This document shows, piece by piece, positions 1 through 12,342 of a stretch of 64,000 nucleotides of DNA. A program made the position numbers and the translations under genes. Where the stretch lies: contig NZ_JARVZZ010000001.1 in NCBI RefSeq assembly GCF_029846115.1, forward strand, positions 620,001 to 684,000, written 5' to 3'. Numbering within the stretch: position 1 is the stretch's first letter; each line of letters opens with the position of its first letter. Below the pieces are notes generated by a model, which was not told the DNA's origin, did not search any database, and worked only from the letters and a program-made list of their open reading frames with translations. This DNA comes from Serratia marcescens. GTDB taxonomy: Bacteria > Pseudomonadota > Gammaproteobacteria > Enterobacterales > Enterobacteriaceae.

Positions 1-692
1 TCCTGTTGGATGACTTCTCTGATATCGTATTGAAAACACAGGATTTGTGCCAGGCAGAAAACGACTGCGTGCGGTTGAAGAACGCCTTGGTCAACCTGGG
101 CAACGCCAAAAACTGGAGCGGCCTGGTGAAACGCGCCAGGTCCGGCGCGCTGCAAGGCGTCAACGTCCTGCTGCGCCCGGTGAGCGCCGAGTCGCTGGAA
201 AGCCTGACCAAAGTGGCCACGTCATCGTTCATCTTCAATGAAACGCGCCTGGCCGCCGCGGCGCTCAACAGCCCGCCGCCGGGCGGTTTCCTGATCCGCA
301 GTGACGAAGGCCGCCAGTTGGTCAGCCACCCGCAGCCGTCGGTGCCGCAGAGCGAATACAACGCCCTCGACCAGTGGAATGAGCTGCAGCGTCTTTCCAC
401 TCTGCTGCTGCATACCCCGTTCCAGGCGCAGGGGGTGATCACCAGCCTCAGCGTCGATGCCAACGGCACCCGCCACGTGGCGCTGCACAGCGAACCGGAC
501 ATGATCACCCTGTGGCGCTACCTCGGTACCAGCCTGCTGTTGCTGGCGGTGGTCGTCAGCCTGGGCTATAACGCCTGGCGGCTGGTGCAGCGTCGGCGCA
601 TCAATCAGCACCGCGTCGCCGATATCCAGCGTTACTACGACAGCTGCTTCAATCCGCAGCTCAATCCGATGTCGATGCGGCCGATGGCCTGA
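1..692 (+). CDS. igaA: IgaA/UmoB-type inhibitor of Rcs envelope-stress signalling, 3' part
   Basis: The gene is cut by the left edge. The frame is open from the first bases, and no start can be judged because the first TTG in frame is internal. About 229 C-terminal residues remain, against roughly 710 for the family. A hydrophobic stretch (LGTSLLLLAVVVSLGYNAW) lies about 50 residues before the end and is followed by a basic cytoplasmic tail, as in IgaA/YrfF. The family is an inner-membrane protein that restrains the Rcs phosphorelay, a known role and not visible here. yrfG, hslR and hslO follow in the same direction, the gene order of the E. coli yrfF-yrfG-hslR-hslO locus, which supports the call. 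Confidence 0.88.
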   Translation, partial: LLDDFSDIVLKTQDLCQAENDCVRLKNALVNLGNAKNWSGLVKRARSGALQGVNVLLRPVSAESLESLTKVATSSFIFNETRLAAAALNSPPPGGFLIRSDEGRQLVSHPQPSVPQSEYNALDQWNELQRLSTLLLHTPFQAQGVITSLSVDANGTRHVALHSEPDMITLWRYLGTSLLLLAVVVSLGYNAWRLVQRRRINQHRVADIQRYYDSCFNPQLNPMSMRPMA

Positions 693-790
693 ACCTGACG
701 CCGGGGCCTCCGCCCTGTCATCTGCTTATGCTACGCTAACGCTATTATTCTCATCCGCGGACCGCCCGTCGGTCCGCCCGTGGAGTTTTT

Positions 791-1471
791 ATGGTTCCCG
801 AGTTTGATTGGCCGCAGATCGATACCGTGCTGCTGGATATGGACGGCACCTTGCTGGATCTGGAGTTCGACAGCCACTTTTGGCTCAGCCTGGTGCCGCA
901 GGCGCTGAGCGAAAGGCGCGCCATTCCGTTCGACGAAGCCCGCCATATCATTGAGCGGGAATATCAGGCGGTGCAGCACACCATGAACTGGTATTGCTTC
1001 GATTACTGGAGCGAACGGTTGGATCTGGATATCTACCGCATGACCAGCGAAGTCGGCAGCCGCGCCCGGCTGCGCGAAGACACCGAGCCGTTTTTACGGG
1101 CGCTGCGCGACGCCGGTCTGCACACCATTTTGCTGACCAACGCCCATCCGCACAGCCTGGCGGTGAAAATCGAGCATACCGGCCTCGATCGGCACCTTGA
1201 TTTATTGTTTTCCACCCACACATTTGGTTATCCGAAAGAAGATCAGCGTCTGTGGCAAGCGGTGCAGCAGCACACCGGATTCAATCCGCAGCGCACGCTG
1301 TTCGTCGACGACGGCGAGCCGATCCTCGACGCGGCGCGCACTTTCGGCATTCGTTACTGCCTGGGCGTGCAAAACCCGGACTCCAGCACGGCGGAGAAAA
1401 GCTTCCAGCGCCATCCGGCGATGCGCGACTATCGCCTGCTGATACCGGCGCTGGCCAAGGGGGAAGCATGA
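791..1471 (+). CDS. yrfG: GMP/IMP nucleotidase, HAD superfamily (YrfG)
   Basis: This 226-residue protein is a HAD-family phosphatase. Motif I is LLDMDGTLLD with the nucleophile/acid pair at Asp16 and Asp18. A later LLTNAHPHS fits motif II, and FVDDGEPILDAA fits motif IV. Length and sequence agree with E. coli YrfG, which dephosphorylates GMP and IMP in purine turnover; the substrate is taken from the family. The ATG follows a GGAG at -10. Its stop overlaps the hslR start as ATGA, so the two are probably translationally coupled. Confidence 0.93.
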   Translation: MVPEFDWPQIDTVLLDMDGTLLDLEFDSHFWLSLVPQALSERRAIPFDEARHIIEREYQAVQHTMNWYCFDYWSERLDLDIYRMTSEVGSRARLREDTEPFLRALRDAGLHTILLTNAHPHSLAVKIEHTGLDRHLDLLFSTHTFGYPKEDQRLWQAVQQHTGFNPQRTLFVDDGEPILDAARTFGIRYCLGVQNPDSSTAEKSFQRHPAMRDYRLLIPALAKGEA

Positions 1472-1875
1472 AGGAAAAAGCGACGCGCGACGACGCGGTC
1501 CGGCTGGATAAGTGGCTGTGGGCCGCACGCTTCTATAAGACCCGCGCGCTGGCGCGCGAAATGATCGACGGCGGCAAGGTGCATTACAACGGCCAGCGCG
1601 GCAAGCCGAGCAAGATTGTCGAACTCAACGCCGAGCTCAAACTGCGGCAGGGCAACGAAGAACGTACGGTGATCGTGCTGGCGCTGACCAGCCAACGCCG
1701 CGGCGCCGGCGAGGCGCAGCAAATGTATCAGGAAACCGAAGCCAGCATCGCCAACCGCGAAAAAATGGCGCTGGCGCGCAAGATGAACGCGTTGACCATG
1801 CCGCATCCGGACCGTCGTCCGGACAAAAAGGAGCGGCGCGACCTGATGAAATTTAAATTTGGTGAGCCGGAATAA
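1468..1875 (+). CDS. hslR: Ribosome-associated heat shock protein Hsp15
   Basis: This 135-residue basic protein has an N-terminal S4 RNA-binding domain (about residues 10-70, VRLDKWLWAARFYKTRALA) and a lysine/arginine-rich C-terminal tail. Hsp15 binds free 50S subunits that carry a nascent chain after abortive translation and helps recycle them; this is known of the family. The start chosen is the ATG overlapping the yrfG stop, because it gives the family length. A longer reading from upstream would add 72 residues with no resemblance to the family. hslO follows after 25 bp, so the two heat-shock genes are likely cotranscribed. Confidence 0.95.
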   Translation: MKEKATRDDAVRLDKWLWAARFYKTRALAREMIDGGKVHYNGQRGKPSKIVELNAELKLRQGNEERTVIVLALTSQRRGAGEAQQMYQETEASIANREKMALARKMNALTMPHPDRRPDKKERRDLMKFKFGEPE

Positions 1876-1900
1876 CCCCTCACCGCAATGAGAGAAGATT

Positions 1901-2779
1901 ATGTCCAACCATGACCAATTGCACCGTTACCTGTTTGAAAACTACGCGGTGCGCGGCGAGCTGGTTACCGTCAGCGAAACCTATCAGCAGATCCTGAATA
2001 ACCACGACTACCCGGCGCCGGTGCAAAAGCTGCTGGGCGAACTGCTGGTCGCCACCAGTCTGCTGACCGCGACCCTGAAGTTCGACGGCGACATCACCGT
2101 GCAGCTGCAAGGCGACGGCCCGCTGAAGCTGGCGGTGATCAACGGCAACAACCGCCAGGAGATGCGCGGCGTTGCGCGCACCCAGGCGCCTATCGCCGAC
2201 GACAGCACCTTGCATCAGATGATCGGCAACGGCGTCATGGTCATCACCATTTCCCCGACGGAAGGCGAGCGCTATCAGGGCGTGGTCGGCCTGGAAGGTG
2301 AAACCCTGGCCGAATGCCTGGAAGCCTACTTCCGCCAGTCCGAGCAGTTGCCAACCCGCCTGTTCATCCGCACCGGCGAAGCGGAAGGCAACGCTGCGGC
2401 GGCCGGTATGCTGCTGCAGGTGCTGCCGGCGCAGGACGGCCACCTCGATGATTTCGATCATCTGGTGCAACTGACCAACACGGTAAAAAGCGAAGAGCTG
2501 TTCGGCCTGCCGGCCAACGAAGTGCTGTACCGCCTGTATCACCAGGAAGAAGTCACCCTGTACGAACCACAGAACGTGCAGTTCCGTTGCACCTGTTCGC
2601 GCCAGCGCTGCGCCGACGCGCTGCTGACGCTGCCGACCGACGAAGTGGCGGACATGTTGGAGCAGGACGGCAATATCGACATGCACTGCGACTACTGTGG
2701 CAGCCACTATGTCTTTGACCCGGTTGATGTTGCCGCGTTGTATGTGGGTAACACCGGCGAAAGCGACCAGTTGCACTAA
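1901..2779 (+). CDS. hslO: Redox-regulated holdase chaperone Hsp33
   Basis: The protein has 292 residues, the usual Hsp33 length. The C-terminal redox switch is intact: Cys230 and Cys232 (RCTCS) with Cys263 and Cys266 (CDYCG) form the zinc-binding CxC/CxxC pair that is oxidised during activation. The N-terminal part is the chaperone core. Hsp33 protects unfolding proteins in the cytoplasm during oxidative and heat stress. An AGAGAAG ribosome site precedes the ATG. It is the last gene of the yrfG-hslR-hslO run. Confidence 0.97.
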   Translation: MSNHDQLHRYLFENYAVRGELVTVSETYQQILNNHDYPAPVQKLLGELLVATSLLTATLKFDGDITVQLQGDGPLKLAVINGNNRQEMRGVARTQAPIADDSTLHQMIGNGVMVITISPTEGERYQGVVGLEGETLAECLEAYFRQSEQLPTRLFIRTGEAEGNAAAAGMLLQVLPAQDGHLDDFDHLVQLTNTVKSEELFGLPANEVLYRLYHQEEVTLYEPQNVQFRCTCSRQRCADALLTLPTDEVADMLEQDGNIDMHCDYCGSHYVFDPVDVAALYVGNTGESDQLH

Positions 2780-2973
2780 GTTACACCTCTTCGGCGGGTG
2801 CGCCCGGCGCCCGCCAACGCCCGCCGTTTGCACGTTTGCTTTTTTCCGTGTGCTATCTCTCAGATCGTAACGAAATACCGCCTAAAACGTTAAATATTTG
2901 ATACCCATCGCGGTTACGCACCGTTAGATCCCTACAATTGCCGCCAGAAATTCTGTGACCAAGGAGTAGTAAC

Positions 2974-4593
2974 ATGCGCGTTAAAGGTATAACCCCTCAG
3001 GATCTGGCCGCTTACGGCATTCACGACGTTAGCGAAATCGTTCACAACCCGAGCTATGAACTGCTGTTTAAGGAAGAAACAGACCCATCTCTGGAAGGTT
3101 TTGAGCGTGGGGTAGTCACCAAGCTGGGTGCCGTCTCCGTCGATACCGGCATCTTCACCGGCCGTTCGCCGAAAGACAAATACATCGTCCGCGACGACAT
3201 CACCCTCGATACCGTGTGGTGGGCCGATCAGGGCAAAGGCAAAAACGACAACAAACCCCTCAGCCCGGAAGTGTGGGCCGATCTGAAACACCTGGTCACC
3301 GAACAACTGTCCGGCAAGCGCCTGTTCGTGGTGGATACCTTCTGCGGCGCCAATGCCGACTCGCGCCTGAAAGTGCGCTTCATCACCGAGGTGGCCTGGC
3401 AGGCGCACTTCGTGAAAAACATGTTCATTCGCCCAAGCGACGAAGAGCTGGCTGACTTCGAGCCGGACTTCGTGGTGATGAACGGCGCCAAATGCACCAA
3501 TCCGAACTGGCAACAGCAAGGCCTGAACTCGGAGAACTTCGTCGCCTTCAACCTGACCGAGCGCATGCAGCTGATCGGCGGCACCTGGTACGGCGGCGAA
3601 ATGAAGAAAGGCATGTTCTCGATGATGAACTACCTGCTGCCGCTGAAAGGCATCGCCTCGATGCACTGCTCGGCCAACGTGGGCGAGAAAGGCGACGTGG
3701 CGGTGTTCTTCGGCCTGTCCGGCACCGGCAAGACCACTCTCTCCACCGATCCTAAGCGTCAGCTGATCGGCGATGACGAGCACGGCTGGGACGACGACGG
3801 CGTGTTCAACTTCGAAGGCGGCTGCTACGCCAAGACCATCAAGCTGTCTGAAGAAGCCGAGCCGGATATCTACCACGCCATCAAACGCGACGCGCTGCTG
3901 GAAAACGTCACCGTACTGGCCGACGGCAGCATCGACTTCAACGACGGTTCGAAAACCGAGAACACCCGCGTTTCTTATCCGATCTATCATATCCAGAACA
4001 TCGTCAAGCCGGTGTCCAAGGCGGGTCATGCCACCAAGGTGATCTTCCTGACCGCCGATGCCTTCGGCGTGCTGCCGCCGGTATCGCGTCTGACCGCCAA
4101 CCAGACTCAGTACCACTTCCTGTCCGGCTTCACCGCCAAGCTGGCCGGCACCGAGCGCGGCGTAACCGAACCGACGCCAACCTTCTCCGCCTGCTTCGGC
4201 GCCGCATTCCTGTCGCTGCACCCGACGCAGTACGCCGAAGTGCTGGTGAAACGCATGCAGGCCGCCGGCGCCCAGGCTTACCTGGTCAACACCGGCTGGA
4301 ACGGTACCGGCAAGCGCATCTCGATCAAAGATACGCGCGGCATCATCGACGCCATCCTAAGCGGTGAAATCGACAAGGCGGAAACCGTAACCCTGCCGAT
4401 CTTCGATCTGGCGATGCCGACCGCGCTGCCGGGCGTGAACCCGGAGATCCTCGATCCGCGCAATACCTACGCCAGCCTCGAGCAGTGGCAGGAAAAAGCG
4501 CAGGATCTGGCCGAGCGCTTCATCACCAACTTCGACAAATACACCGACACGCCTGCGGGCGCCGCGCTGGTCAGCGCCGGCCCGAAGCTGTAA
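2974..4593 (+). CDS. pckA: Phosphoenolpyruvate carboxykinase (ATP)
   Basis: This 539-residue enzyme converts oxaloacetate and ATP to phosphoenolpyruvate, CO2 and ADP, the first committed step of gluconeogenesis. The kinase-1a P-loop GLSGTGKTT is at residues 248-256, and the conserved substrate region [10 protein letters not shown] is at 61-70. Cytoplasmic, monomeric family. The ATG follows a strong AAGGAG. It stands alone with nearly 200 bp upstream and an intrinsic terminator 25 bp after the stop, so it is probably monocistronic. Confidence 0.98.
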   Translation: MRVKGITPQDLAAYGIHDVSEIVHNPSYELLFKEETDPSLEGFERGVVTKLGAVSVDTGIFTGRSPKDKYIVRDDITLDTVWWADQGKGKNDNKPLSPEVWADLKHLVTEQLSGKRLFVVDTFCGANADSRLKVRFITEVAWQAHFVKNMFIRPSDEELADFEPDFVVMNGAKCTNPNWQQQGLNSENFVAFNLTERMQLIGGTWYGGEMKKGMFSMMNYLLPLKGIASMHCSANVGEKGDVAVFFGLSGTGKTTLSTDPKRQLIGDDEHGWDDDGVFNFEGGCYAKTIKLSEEAEPDIYHAIKRDALLENVTVLADGSIDFNDGSKTENTRVSYPIYHIQNIVKPVSKAGHATKVIFLTADAFGVLPPVSRLTANQTQYHFLSGFTAKLAGTERGVTEPTPTFSACFGAAFLSLHPTQYAEVLVKRMQAAGAQAYLVNTGWNGTGKRISIKDTRGIIDAILSGEIDKAETVTLPIFDLAMPTALPGVNPEILDPRNTYASLEQWQEKAQDLAERFITNFDKYTDTPAGAALVSAGPKL

Positions 4594-4617
4594 TTCGGTA
4601 GCGTTACCTCTTCAGCT

Positions 4618-4647
4618 AAGGCGCGGATCCCGCGCCTTTTTTTATTT
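4618..4647 (+). terminator. Intrinsic terminator of pckA
   Basis: An 8-bp perfect stem (AGGCGCGG / CCGCGCCT) closes a 3-nt loop and is followed by a run of seven T. It sits 25 bp after the pckA stop. Confidence 0.93.
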
Positions 4648-4719
4648 TCAGTGATTGCTTTTTAACCAGCAAGGCGAGAAAATAAGTCAATGCAATCATT
4701 GATAGCAAAGGAGGTTTAA

Positions 4720-4983
4720 ATGGCGACTATCACCGTCAGAAATCTGGACGACGAAATCAAAGAGCTGCTGCGTATTTCAGCGGCGAAAAACGGCCATTCC
4801 ATGGAAGAGGAAGCGCGCATGATCCTGAAACAGGCGCTGGTGAAAAAGCCGCCGCGCTATGGATTGGGTACCTGGATGCATCAGCACTTCGCCGAATTCG
4901 GCGGCGTCGAGCTGGAGATCCCACCGCGTGACGCCGTGCCACCACGCATCGTCACCTTTGATGATGAAGATGACAACGCATGA
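4720..4983 (+). CDS. FitA-type ribbon-helix-helix antitoxin
   Basis: This 87-residue protein opens with MATITVRNLDDEIKELL, the beta strand and first helix typical of Arc/FitA ribbon-helix-helix DNA-binding antitoxins. The sequence SMEEEARMILKQAL then fits the second helix. The acidic C-terminal tail (DDEDDNA) would be the part that covers the toxin. AAAGGAGG lies 5 bp before the ATG, a very strong ribosome site. The stop overlaps the toxin start (ATGA), the usual coupling of such pairs. Autorepression of its own promoter is expected from the family but no operator was identified. Confidence 0.9.
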   Translation: MATITVRNLDDEIKELLRISAAKNGHSMEEEARMILKQALVKKPPRYGLGTWMHQHFAEFGGVELEIPPRDAVPPRIVTFDDEDDNA

Positions 4984-5459
4984 TTATTCTCGACACCAAC
5001 GTCATTTCAGAAACGCTGCGCCCCAGTCCGTACTACAACGTCATTAACTGGTTAAATGAAAAGGACAATGACGAACTCTATCTGAGCGCCATTGTCCTGG
5101 CCGAACTGTTCAGCGGCGTCGCCTGCATGCCTGACGACAAGCGCCAGCGGGATCTCAAGCTCAAATTGGCGGACGCGATTGAATTGAAGTTCGAGGGGCA
5201 GATATTGCCGTTTGATGGGCTGTGCGCGATGCAATACGCGGAATTGACGGCAAGGAATCGGCTTCTGGGTAAAGCGATGAGCGTGCCGGATGCCCAAATC
5301 GCCGCCACCTGCCTGCATTACGGCGCCGCCCTGGCCACCCGCAATACCAAAGACTTCCTCCACTGCGGCATCGAGTTAATCGATCCGTGGCAGGCACCGA
5401 CCGGCCGTCGGTTGCATGAGGATGCGGCGGAATACTACGTGATGAGCCGGAAGTCCTGA
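4980..5459 (+). CDS. PIN-domain toxin, FitB/VapC type
   Basis: A 159-residue PIN domain. Asp5 (MIILDTNVIS), Glu42 (VLAELFSG) and Asp104 (SVPDAQIA) are the acidic metal-binding residues, and ATRNTKDF near residue 120 is the usual C-terminal motif of FitB-like proteins. VapC-family toxins are Mg-dependent ribonucleases that usually cut tRNA or rRNA; the target here cannot be inferred. The last 20 or so residues (GRRLHEDAAEYYVMSRKS) extend past the usual domain end. The gene lies only 34 bp from the envZ stop, in convergent orientation. With the antitoxin it looks like a small accessory insertion between pckA and envZ. Confidence 0.9.
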   Translation: MIILDTNVISETLRPSPYYNVINWLNEKDNDELYLSAIVLAELFSGVACMPDDKRQRDLKLKLADAIELKFEGQILPFDGLCAMQYAELTARNRLLGKAMSVPDAQIAATCLHYGAALATRNTKDFLHCGIELIDPWQAPTGRRLHEDAAEYYVMSRKS

Positions 5460-5461
5460 CG

Positions 5462-5481
5462 GGGCCGCAACGATGCGGCCC
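5462..5481. terminator. Hairpin between the PIN toxin gene and envZ
   Basis: An 8-bp stem (GGGCCGCA / TGCGGCCC) with a 4-nt loop lies in the 34-bp gap between convergent genes. There is no T-tract on either strand, so termination is uncertain. Confidence 0.45.
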
Positions 5482-5493
5482 GCGCCAAGAGCG

Positions 5494-7580
<2,087 letters not shown>

Positions 7581-7837
7581 GGTATTACTCCCAAAGGCTT
7601 TATTGCCTGACTCGAATATTGTTAGAAAACCTTGCCATTTGAGACAGCGTTTAATGGTATGTATTCTAGACGAAATTGTTACAAAGCTTATTCTTTTCCC
7701 CATTTATCAACAATTTTCATCGAATGTCGACGGGGGTTCGTCAAAATTTCGCCCTTTATCGGCGCAATGTGGGGCGGCGGCCCAATTTTACGCAATTTCG
7801 CCACCGGCGAACCGCACGGTGGCGTTTTGTCGGCGAG

Positions 7838-8143
7838 TCAGGAAGTCTGCAGGAAACGCGCCAGCTGCCGACGCAGCTGCCGGTTCTCTTGCTGCAGCGC
7901 ATCAACCCGGTCGAGCAGCGTCAGCGCCATGGCGATCCCCGGCCAATCCAGATCCAGCTCGGCCCGCAGCCTGCGCGCACGCTGCAGATGGCTCAGCGCC
8001 GGGTAATCGAACTCCCAGCTCGGCTGCGCCGGCTCCAGCGGCACGATCACGCCCAGGCCGACGATCTCGACCAGCTCATCCTCTGAAATCTCCACCCGTT
8101 GGCACAGTTCCACCACGGTGAATGTGATCTCTTTTTTCATCAT
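7838..8143 (-). CDS. cbpM: Chaperone modulatory protein CbpM
   Basis: A 101-residue protein with a MerR-like fold. The segments VEIVGLGVIVPLE, ARRLRAELDLDWPGIAMALTLLD and the coiled-coil LQQENRQLRRQLARF match CbpM, which binds the J domain of CbpA and inhibits its co-chaperone and DNA-binding functions. Two adjacent ATG codons lie 5-8 bp after a GGAG. The first is chosen because it gives the length of E. coli CbpM. It follows cbpA with a 5-bp gap, so the two are one operon. Confidence 0.92.
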   Translation of the reverse strand: MMKKEITFTVVELCQRVEISEDELVEIVGLGVIVPLEPAQPSWEFDYPALSHLQRARRLRAELDLDWPGIAMALTLLDRVDALQQENRQLRRQLARFLQTS

Positions 8144-8148
8144 GTGCT

Positions 8149-9111
8149 TTACTCCCATTCCGCGCGCGGGTTGAACGCCGCCTGTTCAGCCAGTTCACGC
8201 CACAGGGCGCTGGCCTTCTCGTTCGGCTTCGGCGGCATCACCACCTTGAGAATGACATACAGATCGCCTGGCTCTTTCTTGCCTGCCAGCCCCTTGCCCT
8301 TGACCCGCAGCCGTTTGCCGCTTTGGCTGCCGGCCGGCACGGTCAGCGCGATTTTGCCGGTCAGCGTCGGCACCTCGATGCTGGCCCCCAGCGCCGCTTC
8401 CCACGGGGCGAGCGGCGCCACGATGCTCAGGTTGTGGCCGTCAATCTCGAACAGCGGATGCGGCGCGAGGCGGATGACCAGATACAGGTCGCCGTTCTGG
8501 CCGCCGCCCACGCCGGCAACGCCCTGCCCCTTGAGGCGAATGCGCTCGCCGTCGCCCACGCCGGCCGGGATTTTCACGTTCAGCGTTTTGCTGGCTTCGC
8601 TCACCTGCCGCCCCAGCTCGTCATACACCGGCAGCTTGTAGGAGATCTCGCGGCTTTGGCCATGCAGCGTTTCCTCGAGGAACAGCGGCACCTCCATCTC
8701 GAGATCCTGGCCGCGGAAGCCATGTCCGCCGTGCGAGTGCGAAGCGGAGCGATGCCCGCCCGCCGCCCGCCCGCCGAACATGCTTTCGAAGAAATCGGAG
8801 AAGTCTTGCGCGTCGGCGCCGCCGCCGTGCCATGAAGCGCTCTGCTGGTAGCCGCCTTGATCGCCGCGCGCCTGGCGGCCAAAGTTCGGATCGTTGCGGT
8901 GCAGCCGGATCTGATCGTACTCAGCGCGGCGTTCTTCGTCCTTCAGCACCTCATAGGCTTCGGCCAGCTCCTTGAATTTGCTCTCGGCGTCGTCTTCAGT
9001 GCTCACGTCAGGGTGATATTTACGCGCCAGCCGGCGGTAGGCCGTTTTGATGGTTTTCAGATCGGCGTTGGGCTCAACGCCCATCGTTGCGTAGTAATCT
9101 TTAAATTCCAT
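8149..9111 (-). CDS. cbpA: Curved DNA-binding protein / DnaJ-type co-chaperone CbpA
   Basis: This 320-residue protein has an N-terminal J domain with the HPD motif at residues 33-35, a Gly/Ser/His-rich linker (about 90-125), and the two C-terminal beta-barrel substrate-binding domains. It lacks the DnaJ zinc finger, which separates it from DnaJ. CbpA stimulates DnaK and binds curved DNA in stationary phase. In E. coli the pair is at a distant locus; here it sits between ompR and greB, facing away from greB. Confidence 0.95.
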   Translation of the reverse strand: MEFKDYYATMGVEPNADLKTIKTAYRRLARKYHPDVSTEDDAESKFKELAEAYEVLKDEERRAEYDQIRLHRNDPNFGRQARGDQGGYQQSASWHGGGADAQDFSDFFESMFGGRAAGGHRSASHSHGGHGFRGQDLEMEVPLFLEETLHGQSREISYKLPVYDELGRQVSEASKTLNVKIPAGVGDGERIRLKGQGVAGVGGGQNGDLYLVIRLAPHPLFEIDGHNLSIVAPLAPWEAALGASIEVPTLTGKIALTVPAGSQSGKRLRVKGKGLAGKKEPGDLYVILKVVMPPKPNEKASALWRELAEQAAFNPRAEWE

Positions 9112-9341
9112 GCGGTAATACCTTCAATGTGTTGGGTTGTGCGCCAAAATTCCTTGTCTCTCTCGCCAGATATCCTCCTTTCGTCACATTCCTTTTCCGC
9201 TATCGCTAAGCATACTCCCGATTGTTAAAAGCTGCGCAAACTGAATAAAAACCGTGCGACAACGCACAGGCCCGCGCGCCATTTCTAAAGCCCCCCGCAT
9301 TCACGTACACTGTGGCGGTGGCCCCATAAAGATAAATCACC

Positions 9342-9815
9342 ATGAGAACTCAACTGATAACCCGTGAAGGGTATGACAAGCTCAAACAAGAGCTGGATTA
9401 CCTCTGGCGCGAAGAACGCCCCGAGGTGACCAAGAAAGTGACCTGGGCCGCCAGCCTGGGCGACAGAAGCGAAAACGCCGACTACCAGTACAACAAGAAG
9501 CGGCTGCGCGAGATCGACCGCCGCGTCCGCTATCTGACCAAATGCCTGGAGCAGCTGAAGATCGTCGATTACTCCCCGCAGCAGGAAGGCAAGGTGTTCT
9601 TCGGCGCCTGGGTGGAAGTAGAGAACGAAGACGGCGAGACCAAACGCTTTCGCATCGTCGGTTACGACGAAATCTTCGGCCGCAAGGATTACATCTCCAT
9701 CGACGCGCCGATGGCGCGCGCCCTGCTGAAAAAAGAGGTCGGGGACGTCGCCACCGTCAATACGCCACTGGGCGAGGCGCAGTGGTACGTTAACGAGATA
9801 GACTACCCGAAGTAA
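9342..9815 (+). CDS. greB: Transcription elongation factor GreB
   Basis: A 157-residue transcript-cleavage factor. The N-terminal coiled-coil hairpin carries the acidic tip Asp41 and Glu44 ([15 protein letters not shown]), which coordinates Mg in the RNA polymerase active site. The C-terminal FKBP-like domain ends in [14 protein letters not shown]. The family rescues backtracked polymerase. Length and the basic patch distinguish it from GreA. It diverges from cbpA and precedes tex, as greB precedes yhgF in E. coli. Confidence 0.96.
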   Translation: MRTQLITREGYDKLKQELDYLWREERPEVTKKVTWAASLGDRSENADYQYNKKRLREIDRRVRYLTKCLEQLKIVDYSPQQEGKVFFGAWVEVENEDGETKRFRIVGYDEIFGRKDYISIDAPMARALLKKEVGDVATVNTPLGEAQWYVNEIDYPK

Positions 9816-9972
9816 GCTTTCAGCTTTTTCCGAACCGCCGCCAACGCCGCCGCCTGCGCAGTTCTCCACGCCGCAGCCGCGCGGCGGCGGCCCGCTCCAC
9901 TGGCATTTTCCCCGATCAATCCGTATAACTGTCCCCTGTTTATTCACCGTTCTCAATACAGATACCAGACCT

Positions 9973-12306
9973 ATGAATGACCCACTGAGCCGCATTATTG
10001 CAACAGAACTGCAGGCCCGGCCGGAGCAAGTCGACTCCGCCATCCGTCTGCTGGATGAAGGTAATACCGTGCCTTTTATTGCACGCTATCGTAAGGAAGT
10101 CACCGGGGGTTTGGACGACACCCAACTGCGCCAGCTGGAAACCCGCCTGGGTTATCTGCGTGAACTGGAAGATCGTCGCCAGACTATCCTGAAGTCGATC
10201 GATGAACAGGGCAAACTGACCGAACAACTGGCGGGGGCGATCAACGCCACGCTGAGCAAGACCGAGCTCGAAGACCTCTATCTGCCGTACAAACCGAAGC
10301 GCCGCACCCGCGGCCAGATCGCCATCGAAGCCGGCCTGGAACCGCTGGCGGACGCGCTGTGGCAGGATCCGCAACAGCAGCCGGAACAGCTGGCTGAACG
10401 CTACGTCGACGCCGACAAAGGCGTGGCGGACGTCAAGGCCGCCCTCGACGGCGCGCGCTATATCCTGATGGAGCGCTTCGCCGAAGATGCCTCACTGCTG
10501 GCCAAGGTGCGCGACTACCTGTGGAAAAACGCCCATCTGGTGTCCAAAGTGGTCGAGGGCAAGGAAGAAGAAGGCGCCAAGTTCCGCGACTATTTCGATC
10601 ACCACGAACCGATTTCCCAGGTGCCTTCGCACCGCGCGCTGGCGATGTTCCGTGGCCGCAACGAAGGCGTGCTGCAGCTGGCGCTGAACGCCGATCCGCA
10701 GTTTGAGGAAGCGCCGCGTGAAAGCCAGGCGGAGCTGATCATCATCAATCACCTCAACCTGCGTCTGAATAACGCCCCGGCCGACGCCTGGCGCAAGGCG
10801 GTGGTCAACTGGACCTGGCGCATCAAGGTGCTGCTGCACCTGGAAACCGAGCTGATGGGCACGGTGCGCGAGCGCGCGGAAGATGAAGCGATCAACGTGT
10901 TCGCCCGCAACATGCACGATCTGCTGATGGCCGCGCCGGCCGGCATGCGCGCCACCATGGGCCTCGATCCGGGCCTGCGCACCGGGGTGAAAGTGGCCGT
11001 GGTCGACGCGACCGGCAAGCTGGTCGCCACCGACACCGTCTACCCGCACACCGGGCAAGCGGCCAAAGCCGCCGCCATCGTCGCGGCGCTGTGCATCAAA
11101 CATAACGTGGAGCTGGTGGCCATCGGCAACGGCACCGCTTCGCGTGAGACCGAGCGCTTCTATCTCGACCTGCAAAAGCAGTTCGGCGAGGTCCGGGCGC
11201 AGAAAGTGATCGTCAGCGAAGCGGGCGCGTCGGTGTATTCCGCGTCCGAACTGGCGGCGCTGGAATTCCCGGATCTCGACGTGTCGCTGCGCGGCGCGGT
11301 ATCCATTGCCCGTCGCCTGCAGGATCCGCTGGCGGAGCTGGTGAAGATCGATCCGAAATCCATCGGCGTCGGCCAGTATCAGCACGACGTCAGCCAGAGC
11401 CAGTTGGCGAAGAAGCTGGACTCGGTGGTGGAAGACTGCGTGAACGCCGTCGGCGTCGATCTGAACACCGCGTCGGTGCCGCTGCTAACCCGCGTGGCCG
11501 GCCTGACGCGCATGATGGCGCAGAACATCGTCAACTGGCGCGACGAGAACGGCCGCTTCAGCAACCGTGAACAGCTGCTTAAGGTCAGCCGCCTGGGGCC
11601 GAAAGCCTTCGAACAGTGCGCCGGCTTCCTGCGTATCAACCACGGCGACAACCCGCTGGATGCCTCCACCGTTCACCCGGAAGCCTACCCGGTGGTGCAG
11701 CGCATTCTGGCCGCCACCGAGCAGGCACTGCAGGATCTGATGGGCAACGCTTCGGCGGTGCGCAGCCTGAAAGCGGTCGATTTCACCGACGACAAGTTCG
11801 GCGTGCCGACGGTCACCGATATCCTGAAAGAGCTGGAGAAGCCGGGCCGCGATCCGCGTCCGGAGTTCAAAACCGCAACCTTTGCCGAAGGGGTGGAAAC
11901 CCTCAACGATCTGCAGGTGGGCATGATCCTGGAAGGGTCGGTCACCAACGTCACCAACTTCGGTGCCTTCGTGGATATCGGCGTGCATCAGGACGGCCTG
12001 GTGCACATCTCCTCGCTGGCGGACAAGTTCGTCGAAGATCCGCACACCGTGGTGAAGGCCGGTGACATCGTCAAAGTGAAGGTGATGGAAGTCGATCTGC
12101 AGCGTAAACGCATCGCGTTGAGCATGCGCCTGGATGAGCAGCCGGGCGAAGGTTCACCGCGCCGCGGCGGCAACGCGCCTGCGCAGACGCGCGACAACGC
12201 CAACCGTTCGGCGGGCGGCAACAAGGCCAAACCGCGCAACGCGGCGCCGGCCGGCAACAGCGCCATGGGCGACGCGCTGGCGGCGGCATTCGGCAAGAAA
12301 CGCTAA
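9973..12306 (+). CDS. tex: Tex-family RNA-binding transcription accessory protein (YhgF)
   Basis: The 777-residue protein begins with the Tex N-terminal helical domain, followed by a YqgF/RNase H-like domain ([20 protein letters not shown], about residues 330-450), helix-hairpin-helix motifs (about 495-565) and a C-terminal S1 RNA-binding domain ([21 protein letters not shown], about 650-715). The tail is rich in Ala, Asn and Arg and low in complexity. Tex binds nucleic acid and influences transcription and virulence gene expression in several bacteria; its molecular role is not settled. Confidence 0.95.
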   Translation: MNDPLSRIIATELQARPEQVDSAIRLLDEGNTVPFIARYRKEVTGGLDDTQLRQLETRLGYLRELEDRRQTILKSIDEQGKLTEQLAGAINATLSKTELEDLYLPYKPKRRTRGQIAIEAGLEPLADALWQDPQQQPEQLAERYVDADKGVADVKAALDGARYILMERFAEDASLLAKVRDYLWKNAHLVSKVVEGKEEEGAKFRDYFDHHEPISQVPSHRALAMFRGRNEGVLQLALNADPQFEEAPRESQAELIIINHLNLRLNNAPADAWRKAVVNWTWRIKVLLHLETELMGTVRERAEDEAINVFARNMHDLLMAAPAGMRATMGLDPGLRTGVKVAVVDATGKLVATDTVYPHTGQAAKAAAIVAALCIKHNVELVAIGNGTASRETERFYLDLQKQFGEVRAQKVIVSEAGASVYSASELAALEFPDLDVSLRGAVSIARRLQDPLAELVKIDPKSIGVGQYQHDVSQSQLAKKLDSVVEDCVNAVGVDLNTASVPLLTRVAGLTRMMAQNIVNWRDENGRFSNREQLLKVSRLGPKAFEQCAGFLRINHGDNPLDASTVHPEAYPVVQRILAATEQALQDLMGNASAVRSLKAVDFTDDKFGVPTVTDILKELEKPGRDPRPEFKTATFAEGVETLNDLQVGMILEGSVTNVTNFGAFVDIGVHQDGLVHISSLADKFVEDPHTVVKAGDIVKVKVMEVDLQRKRIALSMRLDEQPGEGSPRRGGNAPAQTRDNANRSAGGNKAKPRNAAPAGNSAMGDALAAAFGKKR

Positions 12307-12318
12307 GTCGGAACCGAC

Positions 12319-12342
12319 AGGGCGGAGCCTGCTCCGCCCTTT
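12319..12342 (+). terminator. Hairpin downstream of tex
   Basis: A GC-rich stem (GGGCGGAG / CTCCGCCC) lies 12 bp after the stop and is followed by a short pyrimidine tract rather than a full T-run. Termination is likely but not certain. Confidence 0.65.
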
